From the NCBI GenBank assembly GCA_020161265.1, contig JAIUOC010000013.1:1-64000 (forward strand): a DNA stretch of 64,000 nt, in the 5' to 3' direction. The notes beneath the pieces were generated by a model, which searched no databases, had not been told where the DNA came from, and worked only from the letters and a program-made list of their open reading frames with translations. This document shows, in pieces, positions 34,396 to 42,825 of this stretch; the stretch's first letter is position 1, and each line of letters begins with the position of its first letter. The position numbers and the translations under genes are program-made. The DNA comes from Chloroflexota bacterium (GTDB lineage: Bacteria; Chloroflexota; Chloroflexia; Chloroflexales; Herpetosiphonaceae).

Positions 34396-34677
34396 GGCAA
34401 CTGCTCCAAGTGAGCTACAGGACCAAGTGATCAACCGCCAAAAGGACGATCATCCAACCGGTAGCTAGCGAACAGATTGGGAACTACGTTTCGGCACCTC
34501 AGCTTGGCAACACTTGGATCGTGAACGTTTGACGGTAAAATCTCCTCGCCCTTTGGTTTGCAATGGGGCTTTGATGCGGGTTGAGGATTTATGCAAGATC
34601 GCAGCATCCAATTGAATAACGTTCCACTAGGAGCAGCCTATTGCCAGCTTCTTACCTTGCTTGGGTAGGAAGCTGGC
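34396..34677 (+). ncRNA. structured hpf leader with terminator-like hairpin
   Basis: Complementary segments suggest a folded RNA. A closing stem pairs 34396-34407 (ggcaactgctcc) with 34630-34645 with a 4-nt bulge. An arm pairs 34413-34418 with 34461-34466 and, inside it, 34428-34432 with 34448-34452. Another arm pairs 34538-34547 with 34583-34590, capped by 34548-34551 with 34566-34569. It ends in a 14-bp hairpin (34643-34656 with 34664-34677) followed by gtgtttt, 17 nt before the hpf ribosome site. The closing stem and this hairpin share 34643-34645, as in attenuators. No known riboswitch class was recognised. Confidence 0.45.
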
Positions 34678-34707
34678 GTGTTTTAGGTTTTTGTAAGGAG
34701 GCGTACC

Positions 34708-35268
34708 GTGGAATGGAACATTAAGAGCCGTAATATTAAGCTACACGATGCGCAAAAAGCATTTATTCAAGAAAAATTAGGCAAATTAGAACGCTACCTC
34801 GACGGAATTAATGATTGGAAAGTGGAATGCCGTTTTGAAACACTCCGTGGTAGCGGCGAAACATATACCGTCCAAGCAACGCTGTTGGCCGATCATGGGA
34901 TCATTCTACGGGCAGAAGAACGCGATCGTGAATTGTATGCTGCGGTTGAAGCAGTTCACGATAATTTGCAACGCCAAATCCGGCGCTTCAAGGAAAAACA
35001 TTATCGCCGTGGCAAATTGCGCCGCACTGCTGGCGAAATTATTGCCGCTCCGCTGCCAGCCTTGCCCGAAGATGCCGAACAAGCCGAAGAACGTCAAATT
35101 ATTCGCGCCAAGGATGTAACGCTGCGGCCTATGTTTAGCGATGAAGCGATCGAACAAATGGAGTTGCTCGGCCACTCGTTCTTTGTGTTCCGCGATGCTG
35201 AAACCGAAAAAATTCAAGTCGTCTATCGCCGTAACGATGGCAATTATGGCTTGATTATGCCACGCTAA
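34708..35268 (+). CDS. hpf: long-form ribosome hibernation promoting factor
   Basis: A 186-residue long HPF. The N-terminal HPF/RaiA domain (about 1-100) has 'RNIKLHDAQKAFIQEKLGKL' and the basic 'NLQRQIRRFKEKHYRRGK'. A short linker leads to the C-terminal dimerisation domain (about 130-186) with 'FSDEAIEQMELLGHSFFVFR' and 'VVYRRNDGNYGLIMP'. Long HPF binds 30S subunits and links 70S ribosomes into inactive 100S dimers in starvation. The GTG start at 34708 has a textbook taaggaggc site 6 nt upstream. The start lies behind a structured leader and hairpin, and a terminator follows the gene, so it is monocistronic. Confidence 0.95.
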   Translation: MEWNIKSRNIKLHDAQKAFIQEKLGKLERYLDGINDWKVECRFETLRGSGETYTVQATLLADHGIILRAEERDRELYAAVEAVHDNLQRQIRRFKEKHYRRGKLRRTAGEIIAAPLPALPEDAEQAEERQIIRAKDVTLRPMFSDEAIEQMELLGHSFFVFRDAETEKIQVVYRRNDGNYGLIMPR

Positions 35269-35283
35269 GCCTCTTTGCTTTCG

Positions 35284-35320
35284 ACAGGGATCACATGGAT
35301 GTGTGATCCCTGTTGTGCTT
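35284..35320 (+). terminator. terminator after hpf
   Basis: Perfect 12-bp stem acagggatcaca / tgtgatccctgt (35284-35295 with 35302-35313) with a 6-nt loop and following tgtgcttt. Confidence 0.85.
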
Positions 35321-35371
35321 TAATCGGGCATAATAACCATATGCTTAATTGGTTGTTTGCGGGAGTGTGCC

Positions 35372-35881
35372 ATGATTCTCTATTTTGTGCGCCATGGAAT
35401 TGCTGAAGATTGGGCCGAAAGTGGCCTTGATCAAGATCGGCGCTTGACTGAGCGTGGGCGTAAGCGGATTCGCCAATGTGCTCAGGCGCTGCGCTTGTTG
35501 GAAATTAAGCCCCAGATTATTTTGAGCAGCCCTTACCCACGCGCTGCCGAAACCGCCTTGATTATCGCTGAAGCGCTTGGCACTGACCCACCAGTGCTCA
35601 AAGCGCAATTACAACCTGACGGAGCTAATAGCCATTTGCTCACCGAATGCCTTAATCCCGATTGGCAAGAGGTGATGATCGTCGGCCACCAGCCCAATCT
35701 CAGTGAGTATGTGGCGCATCTGGCGGGCTATGGCACCAATCTGATTTTCAAAAAAGGTACAGTTTGTCGGGTTGAAGTGCAAGGCGAACATGGCCAAGTC
35801 AGCTGGCTGTTGCCGCCAAAAGTGCTGATTGCGCTCGCCGAGGCACGGCAAGCCAAACCCACCAAACCTGCGAAGCATTAA
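35372..35881 (+). CDS. SixA-like phosphohistidine phosphatase
   Basis: A 169-residue histidine-phosphatase (phosphoglycerate mutase superfamily) protein of the short SixA type. The catalytic His is in 'LYFVRHGIAEDW', the supporting Arg in 'LSSPYPRAAETA', and the second His in 'VMIVGHQPNLSEYV'. SixA enzymes remove phosphate from phosphohistidine in phosphotransfer proteins. The C-terminal 20 residues are Lys/Ala/Pro-rich. ATG 35372, preceded by cgggag, starts directly at the beta-1 strand. Confidence 0.87.
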   Translation: MILYFVRHGIAEDWAESGLDQDRRLTERGRKRIRQCAQALRLLEIKPQIILSSPYPRAAETALIIAEALGTDPPVLKAQLQPDGANSHLLTECLNPDWQEVMIVGHQPNLSEYVAHLAGYGTNLIFKKGTVCRVEVQGEHGQVSWLLPPKVLIALAEARQAKPTKPAKH

Positions 35882-35946
35882 CAGCCGATTTTCAGCTTGA
35901 TTTCAGTTTTTAAGCAAATTACAAGATTTATGCTAGTGACGTTTCA

Positions 35947-35975
35947 TCGTGCTTCCTCAGAGCGATCGCTATACT
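35947..35975 (+). promoter_or_regulatory. conserved promoter, ELW paralogue 1
   Basis: -35-like TCGTGC (35947-35952) inside TTTCATCGTG, 17-nt spacer, TATACT (35970-35975). The same TTTCATCGTG / TATACTC pair at the same spacing precedes paralogues 2 and 3. Confidence 0.65.
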
Positions 35976-36011
35976 CTTGCCTGTAGTCGAATTTATCAAG
36001 GAGTTCTGGCA

Positions 36012-37967
36012 ATGAAACGTTGGATGTTGTTATTTCTTGTCGTCGTAAGTTTGGCGCTCCCTCAGGCAAGTAGCGCCGCCGAGCAGCAATGCTTCGAGCA
36101 AACTGGCTTTTGTATCGAAGGTCGCTTTTTGCAATACTGGCAACAAAATGGCGGTTTGCAGGTGTTTGGCTATCCGCTAGGCATCGCCCAAGATGTCTAT
36201 AATCAGGATAGCCAACAAAGCTTTTTGACTCAGCAATTTGAGCGTGCTCGCTTTGAGCTGCACCCTGAGTTTGCCGCGCCCTACGATGTGCTGCTGGGGC
36301 GGCTTGGTGATGATTTATTGCGTTATCGCAATATCGATAGCCCAATGTTGCCGCGAGAAACCGGTTCCAAAGCAAGTTGTTTGTGGTTTGAAACGACTGG
36401 ACACAATGTTTGTAACCAAGCCAATGGCCTTGGCTTTATGAGCTATTGGCAAAATCATGGCCTCAACGACCCCAAACTTGATAGCTTTGGCAGTTCATTG
36501 CAATTGTTTGGCTATCCGCTAACCGAGCCAACCATGGAAACCAATGCTAATGGTGATACCGTGCTCACTCAACAGTTCGAACGCGCCCGTTTTGAGTGGC
36601 ATCCCAATCAACCTGATCAATTCAAAGTGTTGCTTGGCTTGGTTGGCAAAGAAACTACTGCCCTACGCTATGGCGAAAGCTCAAGCCCCAGTCACTTAAC
36701 CCAACTTGATTCACGGGTATTTTTCACGGCAAATGATGGAGTACATGGGCAAGAGCTGTGGGTCAGCGATGGTAGCAATCAAGGTACCCGCTTGGTCAAA
36801 GATATTAACCCAACTGGCTCGGCCAACCCCTATAAGCTAACCGCCGCTGCTGGTCAACTCTTTTTTGTGGTCAGCGCTGGTAATAACGAGCAATTATGGG
36901 TAACCAACGGCACAGAAGCAGGCACAACCATGGTCTATAGCTTCAGTCGCCCAGCCGCCGAAGAACCGGCAATTGTTGATCTTGCGCCAGTCGCAAGTGG
37001 GGTGATTGTGATGGGCTACACTGCTGAATTTGGCATCGAGCCATGGTTCAGTAATGGCAGCAATGCAGGTACGGCTTTGATTCGCGATATTAATCCTGGC
37101 AAAGCTGGCTCGGAAATCAAAGTCAGCACCTGTTGCAGCTATTCTTTTGCAACTGAATTTACCCCCATGGGCAGTAGCGTTGCCTTTATGGCCAAAACAG
37201 GCAACGCAGGCAACCAAATTTGGCTGAGCGATGGCTCCGCCGAAAATACCCGTCAGATCAGCACCTTCGAGCAAAATAATGAGTTGGTTACTGAACTTGA
37301 ACGCTTAAATAATGATCAGATCATCGCTGCGGTGCAACAACCTGATGTGGTACAAATCGTCAAGATCGAGCTAGCAACAGGCAAGCATAGCCAACTAACC
37401 AGCCATGGTCGTTTTCATGTAGGCACACGCCTGATGGTGACAGCCTATGATTTGACCAATATTGCAGATCAGGTATATTACACAGTTTTTGATACCGATT
37501 ATCATGTAAAGCTCTGGAAACTCGATGCTCAAGCAAACCCAACCCAACTTGATCTGGCAAACTATCAAATTAAACGCATTATCCCAAGCTCATTTCAAAC
37601 CAAATTGCATCTCCAATTGAGCAACAATGATGGCAGTGCTGCTGGGCTAGCAGTTTGGGATGGCAAGCAACTACAACGACTTAGCTTACTCGATTTTCAA
37701 CAAGTTGCCTATAATGGCCAATACCTATTTGGTTTGACTGGTACAAATTCGCCCTATCGATTGTATGCCAACGCTTCAGCTAACCAGAATTTGGGCTATA
37801 TTGGTTCAGGCATGCATTATCTGAGCAACAGCCCAAGCTTTGCCCAAGTCAGCCGTTTCAGCAGCAATCAAGGCATCTTTTTATCGCTGCCTGATATGGC
37901 ACATGGCTTCGAGCTGTGGTATAGCGATGGCAACACCCTACGCATGGTCAAAGATATTCGGCCATAA
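36012..37967 (+). CDS. secreted ELWxxDGT repeat protein, paralogue 1
   Basis: About 651 residues with signal peptide 'MKRWMLLFLVVVSLALPQAS'. Residues about 25-215 hold two copies of a Cys-containing module with 'YWQQNGGLQVFGYP' and 'QQFERARFELHP', then 'VLLGRLG'. The second half has repeats of the ELWxxDGT type ('GQELWVSDGSNQGTRLVKDI', 'EQLWVTNGTEAGT', 'IEPWFSNGSNAGT'), expected to form a beta-propeller. It should be exported and soluble or wall-associated; function unknown. ATG 36012 after caaggag. It has its own promoter and terminator and is followed by two paralogues. Confidence 0.82.
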   Translation: MKRWMLLFLVVVSLALPQASSAAEQQCFEQTGFCIEGRFLQYWQQNGGLQVFGYPLGIAQDVYNQDSQQSFLTQQFERARFELHPEFAAPYDVLLGRLGDDLLRYRNIDSPMLPRETGSKASCLWFETTGHNVCNQANGLGFMSYWQNHGLNDPKLDSFGSSLQLFGYPLTEPTMETNANGDTVLTQQFERARFEWHPNQPDQFKVLLGLVGKETTALRYGESSSPSHLTQLDSRVFFTANDGVHGQELWVSDGSNQGTRLVKDINPTGSANPYKLTAAAGQLFFVVSAGNNEQLWVTNGTEAGTTMVYSFSRPAAEEPAIVDLAPVASGVIVMGYTAEFGIEPWFSNGSNAGTALIRDINPGKAGSEIKVSTCCSYSFATEFTPMGSSVAFMAKTGNAGNQIWLSDGSAENTRQISTFEQNNELVTELERLNNDQIIAAVQQPDVVQIVKIELATGKHSQLTSHGRFHVGTRLMVTAYDLTNIADQVYYTVFDTDYHVKLWKLDAQANPTQLDLANYQIKRIIPSSFQTKLHLQLSNNDGSAAGLAVWDGKQLQRLSLLDFQQVAYNGQYLFGLTGTNSPYRLYANASANQNLGYIGSGMHYLSNSPSFAQVSRFSSNQGIFLSLPDMAHGFELWYSDGNTLRMVKDIRP

Positions 37968-37986
37968 ACGCCCAATATTCACGTTC

Positions 37987-38019
37987 AAAACTCCACCCAA
38001 CATATAGGTGGAGTTTTTT
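37987..38019 (+). terminator. terminator, ELW paralogue 1
   Basis: aaactccacc / ggtggagttt stem followed by TTTTTT, 20 nt after the stop. A related actccac/gtggagt hairpin follows paralogue 2. Confidence 0.88.
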
Positions 38020-38092
38020 ATGCTCATCAGCACTGTCTCAGCTTGAATTCAGGTTGTAAGCAGATTCGCAGTCGCCTGCCAGCCAAGCTTCA

Positions 38093-38121
38093 TCGTGCTC
38101 AGCTCGCGATGTTTCTATACT
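38093..38121 (+). promoter_or_regulatory. conserved promoter, ELW paralogue 2
   Basis: TCGTGC (38093-38098), 17-nt spacer, TATACT (38116-38121), within a duplicated upstream block that also shares gccagccaag and cagcttgaattcag-like sequence with paralogue 3. Confidence 0.65.
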
Positions 38122-38150
38122 CAACGCATCGTTGTAGTGGAGGAATGACC

Positions 38151-40058
38151 ATGAAACGTTGGATACTGTTGGCAATGCTCGTCGTTGGTTTAGGATTACC
38201 GCAAGCCACGCAAGCTACCGAATTGCAATGCTTTGAGCAAACAGGCTTTTGTACCGATGGTCGTTTTTTAGAGTATTGGCGACAAAATGGTGGCTTAGAA
38301 GTCTTCGGTTATCCGTTGAGCACAATTGAAACCGTCTACAATCAGGATAGCCAGATGCATTTCCTGACTCAGCAATTTGAGCGTGCTCGCCTTGAGTTTC
38401 ACCCTGAATTGGCCGCGCCTTACGATATGTTGCTTGGGCGGTTGGGCGATGATCTGTTGCGCTATCGCAATATCGATAGTGCCATGCTGCCGCGTGAGGC
38501 TGGTGCAACATCAGGCTGTTTGTGGTTTGAAACGACTGGACACAATGTCTGCAATCAAGCCAATGGCCTTGGGTTTATGAGCTACTGGCAAAATCATGGA
38601 CTCAACGATCCCAAACTTGATGCTTTTGGCCGTTCGTTGCAATTATTTGGTTACCCGCTGACTGAGCCAGCCATAGAAACTAATGCCAATGGCGATCGCG
38701 TGTTGACCCAACATTTCGAGCGTGCCCGTTTCGAGTGGCATCCCAACCAACCTGATCAATTCAAAGTGTTATTAGGCTTAGTCGGCAAAGAATCGCAAAA
38801 ATTAGTCTATGGCGCTAGTGCCGATCCATCAAAATTGACCTTGGTTGGCGATACGCTCTTTTTTACTGCCGACGATGGCGTGCATGGCCGTGAATTATGG
38901 ACAAGCGATGGGACAGAAGCAGGTACACGCTTAGTCAAAGATCTGAGCGTTGGCACTGAGTGGGGTGGAATTTATGAATTAGCCGCTGTCAATCAGGGGG
39001 TTATTTTTGCCGTCAACAAGCAGGATAAGGACTATCAATTATGGTTCAGTGATGGTAGCGCAGCTGGCACACGCTTAATCAAAAGTTTTGTTTCAAACGC
39101 TAAGATTAACAATCTCAAATCATTGGGCAATGGAATTATCTTTTGGGCAAATGATGCAGTTCATGGGATTGAACCATGGTATAGCAACGGCACCGAAGCT
39201 GGTACATATTTGCTGAGTGATATCAACCCAGGCCTTGCAGATTCAGCAGTTTCCAACAATTATGGATCTTATTGGATTGACTATGCCCCCATCGCGGGAG
39301 GTATGGCCTTTTTTGCCCAAAACAACTACATTGGCAACCAAATCTGGTGGACAGATGGCAGCATTGCCAATACTCGCCAAGTCAGCCATTTAGATAAATT
39401 TGGCGGCATGCTTGAGCTAGAGGCGTTAGATGAGCAACATCTAATTGCAACAGCCTATCAAAATACAACGATGGGAGTTTGGAATATAACGCTGGCGACT
39501 GGCGAACAGCAACTATTAGCCAGCTATCCTGCAATTGCCACAACCCGTAATCCAGCATCAGCTCTACAACTAACCCAAGCTGGCGGCAAAGTCTATTACT
39601 TTAGCAAAACCCAAGCAGGCGAGCTTAGTCTATGGCAAACCAATGGCCAAGCTGATCAAACCGTCCAACCCAATCTGCAAGGCTATAAAGCCGAAAATAT
39701 CGTTGCGGCAAACGATCAATTGTATATGCAACTGCGTAATCCTCAAGGCCTTCAGGCTGGCTGGTGGTATTTCGATTCAAGCCAAGGGTTGGCTCAATTA
39801 ACACCATTGCCGCTGCGTATTTATGCCTCGGCGAAAGGCCTATTGGGCTGGGAATCGATCGCTGGAGGGTTACGATTCTATAGCAGTAATGGGCCAAATC
39901 AAGCCCTACGCTATCGTAGCTCTGTAATGGGCAAGCAGACATACTTCCCTGATATGTCCAATGATCGATTTTTCGCCATCCCTAGTTTTCAGTATGGCAC
40001 TGAGCTATGGTCTAAAGATGGCAGTACCCTGCGGATGGTCAAAGATATTCAGCCATAA
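38151..40058 (+). CDS. secreted ELWxxDGT repeat protein, paralogue 2
   Basis: About 635 residues, same plan as its neighbours. A signal peptide ('MKRWILLAMLVVGLGLPQAT') is followed by two 'YW..NGGL..FGYP / FERARxEFHP' modules (about 25-215) and ELWxxDGT repeats ('GRELWTSDGTEAGTRLVKDL', 'YQLWFSDGSAAGTRLIKSF'). The N-terminal half is close to identical to paralogues 1 and 3, while the repeat half has diverged. ATG 38151 is chosen because ggagg lies 7 nt upstream and it matches the MKRW start of the others; longer frames upstream have no support. Confidence 0.82.
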   Translation: MKRWILLAMLVVGLGLPQATQATELQCFEQTGFCTDGRFLEYWRQNGGLEVFGYPLSTIETVYNQDSQMHFLTQQFERARLEFHPELAAPYDMLLGRLGDDLLRYRNIDSAMLPREAGATSGCLWFETTGHNVCNQANGLGFMSYWQNHGLNDPKLDAFGRSLQLFGYPLTEPAIETNANGDRVLTQHFERARFEWHPNQPDQFKVLLGLVGKESQKLVYGASADPSKLTLVGDTLFFTADDGVHGRELWTSDGTEAGTRLVKDLSVGTEWGGIYELAAVNQGVIFAVNKQDKDYQLWFSDGSAAGTRLIKSFVSNAKINNLKSLGNGIIFWANDAVHGIEPWYSNGTEAGTYLLSDINPGLADSAVSNNYGSYWIDYAPIAGGMAFFAQNNYIGNQIWWTDGSIANTRQVSHLDKFGGMLELEALDEQHLIATAYQNTTMGVWNITLATGEQQLLASYPAIATTRNPASALQLTQAGGKVYYFSKTQAGELSLWQTNGQADQTVQPNLQGYKAENIVAANDQLYMQLRNPQGLQAGWWYFDSSQGLAQLTPLPLRIYASAKGLLGWESIAGGLRFYSSNGPNQALRYRSSVMGKQTYFPDMSNDRFFAIPSFQYGTELWSKDGSTLRMVKDIQP

Positions 40059-40081
40059 ATGCTTCGCCCAATAAACTTCAA

Positions 40082-40116
40082 TACTCCACTTGTAGCTACA
40101 GGTGGAGTTGTTTTAT
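40082..40116 (+). terminator. terminator, ELW paralogue 2
   Basis: actccact ... ggtggagt stem around a tgtagctaca palindrome, followed by tgttttat. Confidence 0.8.
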
Positions 40117-40184
40117 ACTCAGCAACTTTTCAGTTTGAGTTCAGCTTATAAGTAGATTCAAAGTCGTTTACCAGCCAAGTTTCA

Positions 40185-40213
40185 TCGTGATTCGTCAGCC
40201 AGTTCTCTATACT
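40185..40213 (+). promoter_or_regulatory. conserved promoter, ELW paralogue 3
   Basis: TCGTGA (40185-40190) in TTTCATCGTG, 17-nt spacer, TATACT (40208-40213). Confidence 0.65.
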
Positions 40214-40241
40214 CAACCTATATTGATGTGGAGGAATAATG

Positions 40242-42167
40242 ATGAAACGCTGGATGTTATTCGTGTTGATGGTTGTAAGTTTGAGCTTGCCCCAAGCCAG
40301 CAGGGCCGCCGAACAACAATGCTTCGAGCAAACGGGCTTTTGTATCGCAGGCCGTTTCGCCGAATATTGGCAGCAAAATGGCGGCTTGCAGGTGTTTGGC
40401 TATCCGCTGGGTATCGCCCAAGATGTCTATAATCAAGATAGCCAACAAGCCTTTTTGACTCAGCAATTTGAGCGTGCTCGCTTTGAGTTGCACCCTGAGT
40501 TTGCTCCACCCTACGATGTATTGCTTGGTCGTTTGGGCGACGACCTGTTGCGCTATCGCAATATCGATAGCCCAATGCTGCCGCGTGAGGCAGGCGCAAA
40601 ATCAGGCTGTTTGTGGTTTGAAACGACTGGGCACAACGTCTGCAATCAAGCCAATGGCCTTGGTTTTATGAGTTATTGGCAAAACCATGGCCTGAATGAT
40701 CCCAAACTTGATAGCTTTGGTCGTTCGTTGCAATTATTTGGTTACCCGCTGACCGAGCCAGCCATGGAAACTAACGCCAATGGTGATAGCGTGCTGACCC
40801 AACAGTTCGAACGTGCCCGTTTCGAGTGGCATCCAACCCAGCCCGATCAATTTAAAGTGCTGCTAGGTTTAGTCGGCAAAGAATCGCTACAATTGCCCTA
40901 TGGCGCAAGTGCCGAGCCATTAGAATTGACTTTGGTTGGCGATACGCTCTTTTTCAGCGCCGACGATGGCGTGCATGGCCGTGAATTATGGACAAGCGAC
41001 GGCACTGAAACCGGTACGCGATTAGTCAAGGATCTGGAAGTTGGCGCTGAATCAAATTGGCCATATCAACTAGCGGCAGCCAAACATGGTGTCTTTTTCT
41101 TACAATTGAACAAGACAGCCTATGAATTGTGGTTTAGCGATGGCAGCACAAACAATACCCAAATCGTTAAAACGATTCCTTTAAATTCTCAAACCTATAT
41201 GACCAACTTGGTTGCTTTCGGTGACGGTGTGCTCTTTCTCGCCAACGATGGGCTGAGCGGCATTGAGCCATGGTATAGCGATGGCACCGAAGCTGGGACA
41301 CGGCTGCTACGAGACATTAATCCAGGCGCAGGCCACTCGAATGTTGAAACTGGCTATAGTTATTTTTGGACAGAATATACGCCCATGGCAGGCGGAATGG
41401 CCTTCTTGGCCAAAAATGCCCAGGCGGGTGCACAAGTTTGGTGGACTGATGGAACTGAGGCGGGCACACGCCAAATCAGCAATTTTGCTGGTGAAATCCA
41501 TAGTGTTTTTGAGTTAGAGCCGTTGGATGCCCAGCATTTGATCGTGGCAGCTAGCAATGAAGGCACATTCGGCATTTGGAAACTGAACATGACCACTGGC
41601 GAGCAACAAAACTTGGCTACTTACTCGTGGATTACCGGCAGCATTCGTAATCCAATTCCCGCCTCGCAACTCACTCAGGTTAATGGTGAGGTATTTTATA
41701 CGGTGATTACGCAAGGGGTTGGCACAAGCCTCTGGCGCACCAATGGTCAAAAAGCCCAAGTAATTGATTTAGCTGACAAGAGTCCCTATCGCCTGCTAAC
41801 CGCCAATAATACATTCTATCTCCAGCTGTACCAAGGCACTGAACAGGCTGGCTGGTGGATACTGAATGCAGATGCCAGTTTGCGCCAATTCAGCCCACTC
41901 AACCTCATGCTTGTCGATACGGGTCAAGGCTTGATTGGCTGGGAACTGCTCAGCAATCGGGTGCGAGTCTACCGCAGCGCCAGCGATTATCAAACCATGC
42001 ACTATCAAGGTTCAGCATTGAGTCAATCTAGCTTTACCTTCCATCCATCAGATACAGCCAGTAATTCCCAACGCAGCTTTTTTAGCCTGCCTGATCAGCA
42101 GCATGGCACTGAGCTTTGGGTCAGCGATGCCCAAGGCCTGCGCTTAGTCAAGGATATTCGGCCATAA
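40242..42167 (+). CDS. secreted ELWxxDGT repeat protein, paralogue 3
   Basis: About 641 residues. Signal peptide 'MKRWMLFVLMVVSLSLPQAS', then two FGYP/FERARFE modules nearly identical to paralogue 1 (same 'VYNQDSQQ', 'LLRYRNIDSPMLPRE', 'WFETTGHNVCNQANGLGF'). The ELWxxDGT half ('GRELWTSDGTETGTRLVKDL', 'IEPWYSDGTEAGTRLLRDI') is closer to paralogue 2. ATG 40242 has ggagg 7 nt upstream; an ATG directly before it is the alternative. It is exported; role unknown, perhaps adhesion or binding of extracellular polymers. It ends the tandem array. Confidence 0.82.
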   Translation: MKRWMLFVLMVVSLSLPQASRAAEQQCFEQTGFCIAGRFAEYWQQNGGLQVFGYPLGIAQDVYNQDSQQAFLTQQFERARFELHPEFAPPYDVLLGRLGDDLLRYRNIDSPMLPREAGAKSGCLWFETTGHNVCNQANGLGFMSYWQNHGLNDPKLDSFGRSLQLFGYPLTEPAMETNANGDSVLTQQFERARFEWHPTQPDQFKVLLGLVGKESLQLPYGASAEPLELTLVGDTLFFSADDGVHGRELWTSDGTETGTRLVKDLEVGAESNWPYQLAAAKHGVFFLQLNKTAYELWFSDGSTNNTQIVKTIPLNSQTYMTNLVAFGDGVLFLANDGLSGIEPWYSDGTEAGTRLLRDINPGAGHSNVETGYSYFWTEYTPMAGGMAFLAKNAQAGAQVWWTDGTEAGTRQISNFAGEIHSVFELEPLDAQHLIVAASNEGTFGIWKLNMTTGEQQNLATYSWITGSIRNPIPASQLTQVNGEVFYTVITQGVGTSLWRTNGQKAQVIDLADKSPYRLLTANNTFYLQLYQGTEQAGWWILNADASLRQFSPLNLMLVDTGQGLIGWELLSNRVRVYRSASDYQTMHYQGSALSQSSFTFHPSDTASNSQRSFFSLPDQQHGTELWVSDAQGLRLVKDIRP

Positions 42168-42177
42168 CTCAAAGCTA

Positions 42178-42211
42178 TGGCGCAATCTTTCCGATGCGCC
42201 ACGCCTTGTTT
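42178..42211 (+). terminator. terminator, ELW paralogue 3
   Basis: tggcgca / tgcgcca stem (42178-42184 with 42195-42201) followed by cgccttgttt. It differs in sequence from the terminators of the other two paralogues and overlaps the end of the convergent acetyltransferase gene. Confidence 0.65.
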
Positions 42212-42617
42212 ATGCCTTCTGAAGCCATTGACCGATCACTTGCGACATGCCTGTAGTTTCTTCGGCAAAGCCGAGTTGTAGATAGAAGGTTTGCATATCG
42301 TCGGTAAATAAACAGACGTGCTGACCTAGCAAATCAGCCAGAATCTGCTTAACAATCGTGCTAGCAATGCCTTGGCGACGATAATCGCTGTGCGTCCAAA
42401 CATCGACGATATAGCCATTGCACACGCCATCGGATAAAGCGCGGGCTTTGCCGATAATTCGCTGGCCATCAAGCGCAAAGCAAACGCTATAACTTGCAGC
42501 AAACGAACGTTGATATTGCTCAGGCGTGCGGCCATTGTCAAAATCATCGCTAGCAAGCTCAGCTTTTAATTGTGCCCAATCAATACCATCCAAATCGCGC
42601 TTGTATTCAATTGGCAT
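42210..42617 (-). CDS. GNAT N-acetyltransferase
   Basis: A 135-residue GNAT protein with the acetyl-CoA loop 'DYRRQGIASTIVKQILADLL' (R/Q-x-x-G-x-A pattern), beta-4 'GYIVDVWTHSDYRR', and the C-terminal 'FYLQLGFAEETTGM'. The substrate could be an amine of a small molecule or protein. ATG 42617 is chosen because ggag lies 6-9 nt upstream; a longer frame begins inside the repeat-rich spacer. It is convergent with ELW paralogue 3. Confidence 0.82.
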   Translation of the reverse strand: MPIEYKRDLDGIDWAQLKAELASDDFDNGRTPEQYQRSFAASYSVCFALDGQRIIGKARALSDGVCNGYIVDVWTHSDYRRQGIASTIVKQILADLLGQHVCLFTDDMQTFYLQLGFAEETTGMSQVIGQWLQKA

Positions 42618-42633
42618 AACAACTCCGTAATTG

Positions 42634-42825
42634 AGAGCATAGAACAAAGAACATAGAACATAGGCTATGGATTATCGGAACAAGTAAGGCTGTTTCCAAA
42701 ATCCATGTACCAACAAAAACCTATAGCCTATAGCCAAAAGCCTATAGCCACCTTCATATCCTTCGTGATATTGTAATCCTCGCCTTCAGCTTCTATGCTC
42801 TATGCTCTATGCTCTATGTTCTTTA
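42634..42825. repeat. zeta inverted-repeat element F
   Basis: Left arm 42634-42663 (gagcatagaacaaagaacat...) and right arm 42791-42825 (ttctatgctctatgctctat...) are inverted copies of the zeta family. Between them lies an eta module with four or five agcctata/agccaaaa units (42720-42750). The right arm includes the TAA stop of the glycoside hydrolase gene. It occupies the whole spacer. Confidence 0.85.

Noticed and set aside
34468-34600. Open frame in the hpf leader, beginning after a stop near 34467 and reading RTDWELRFGTSAWQHLD and on to a stop near 34605
   Set aside because: It has no suitable start codon or ribosome site, no recognised protein match, and the base-pairing pattern explains the same stretch. 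It could still be a remnant of a gene, so the RNA interpretation is given only moderate confidence.
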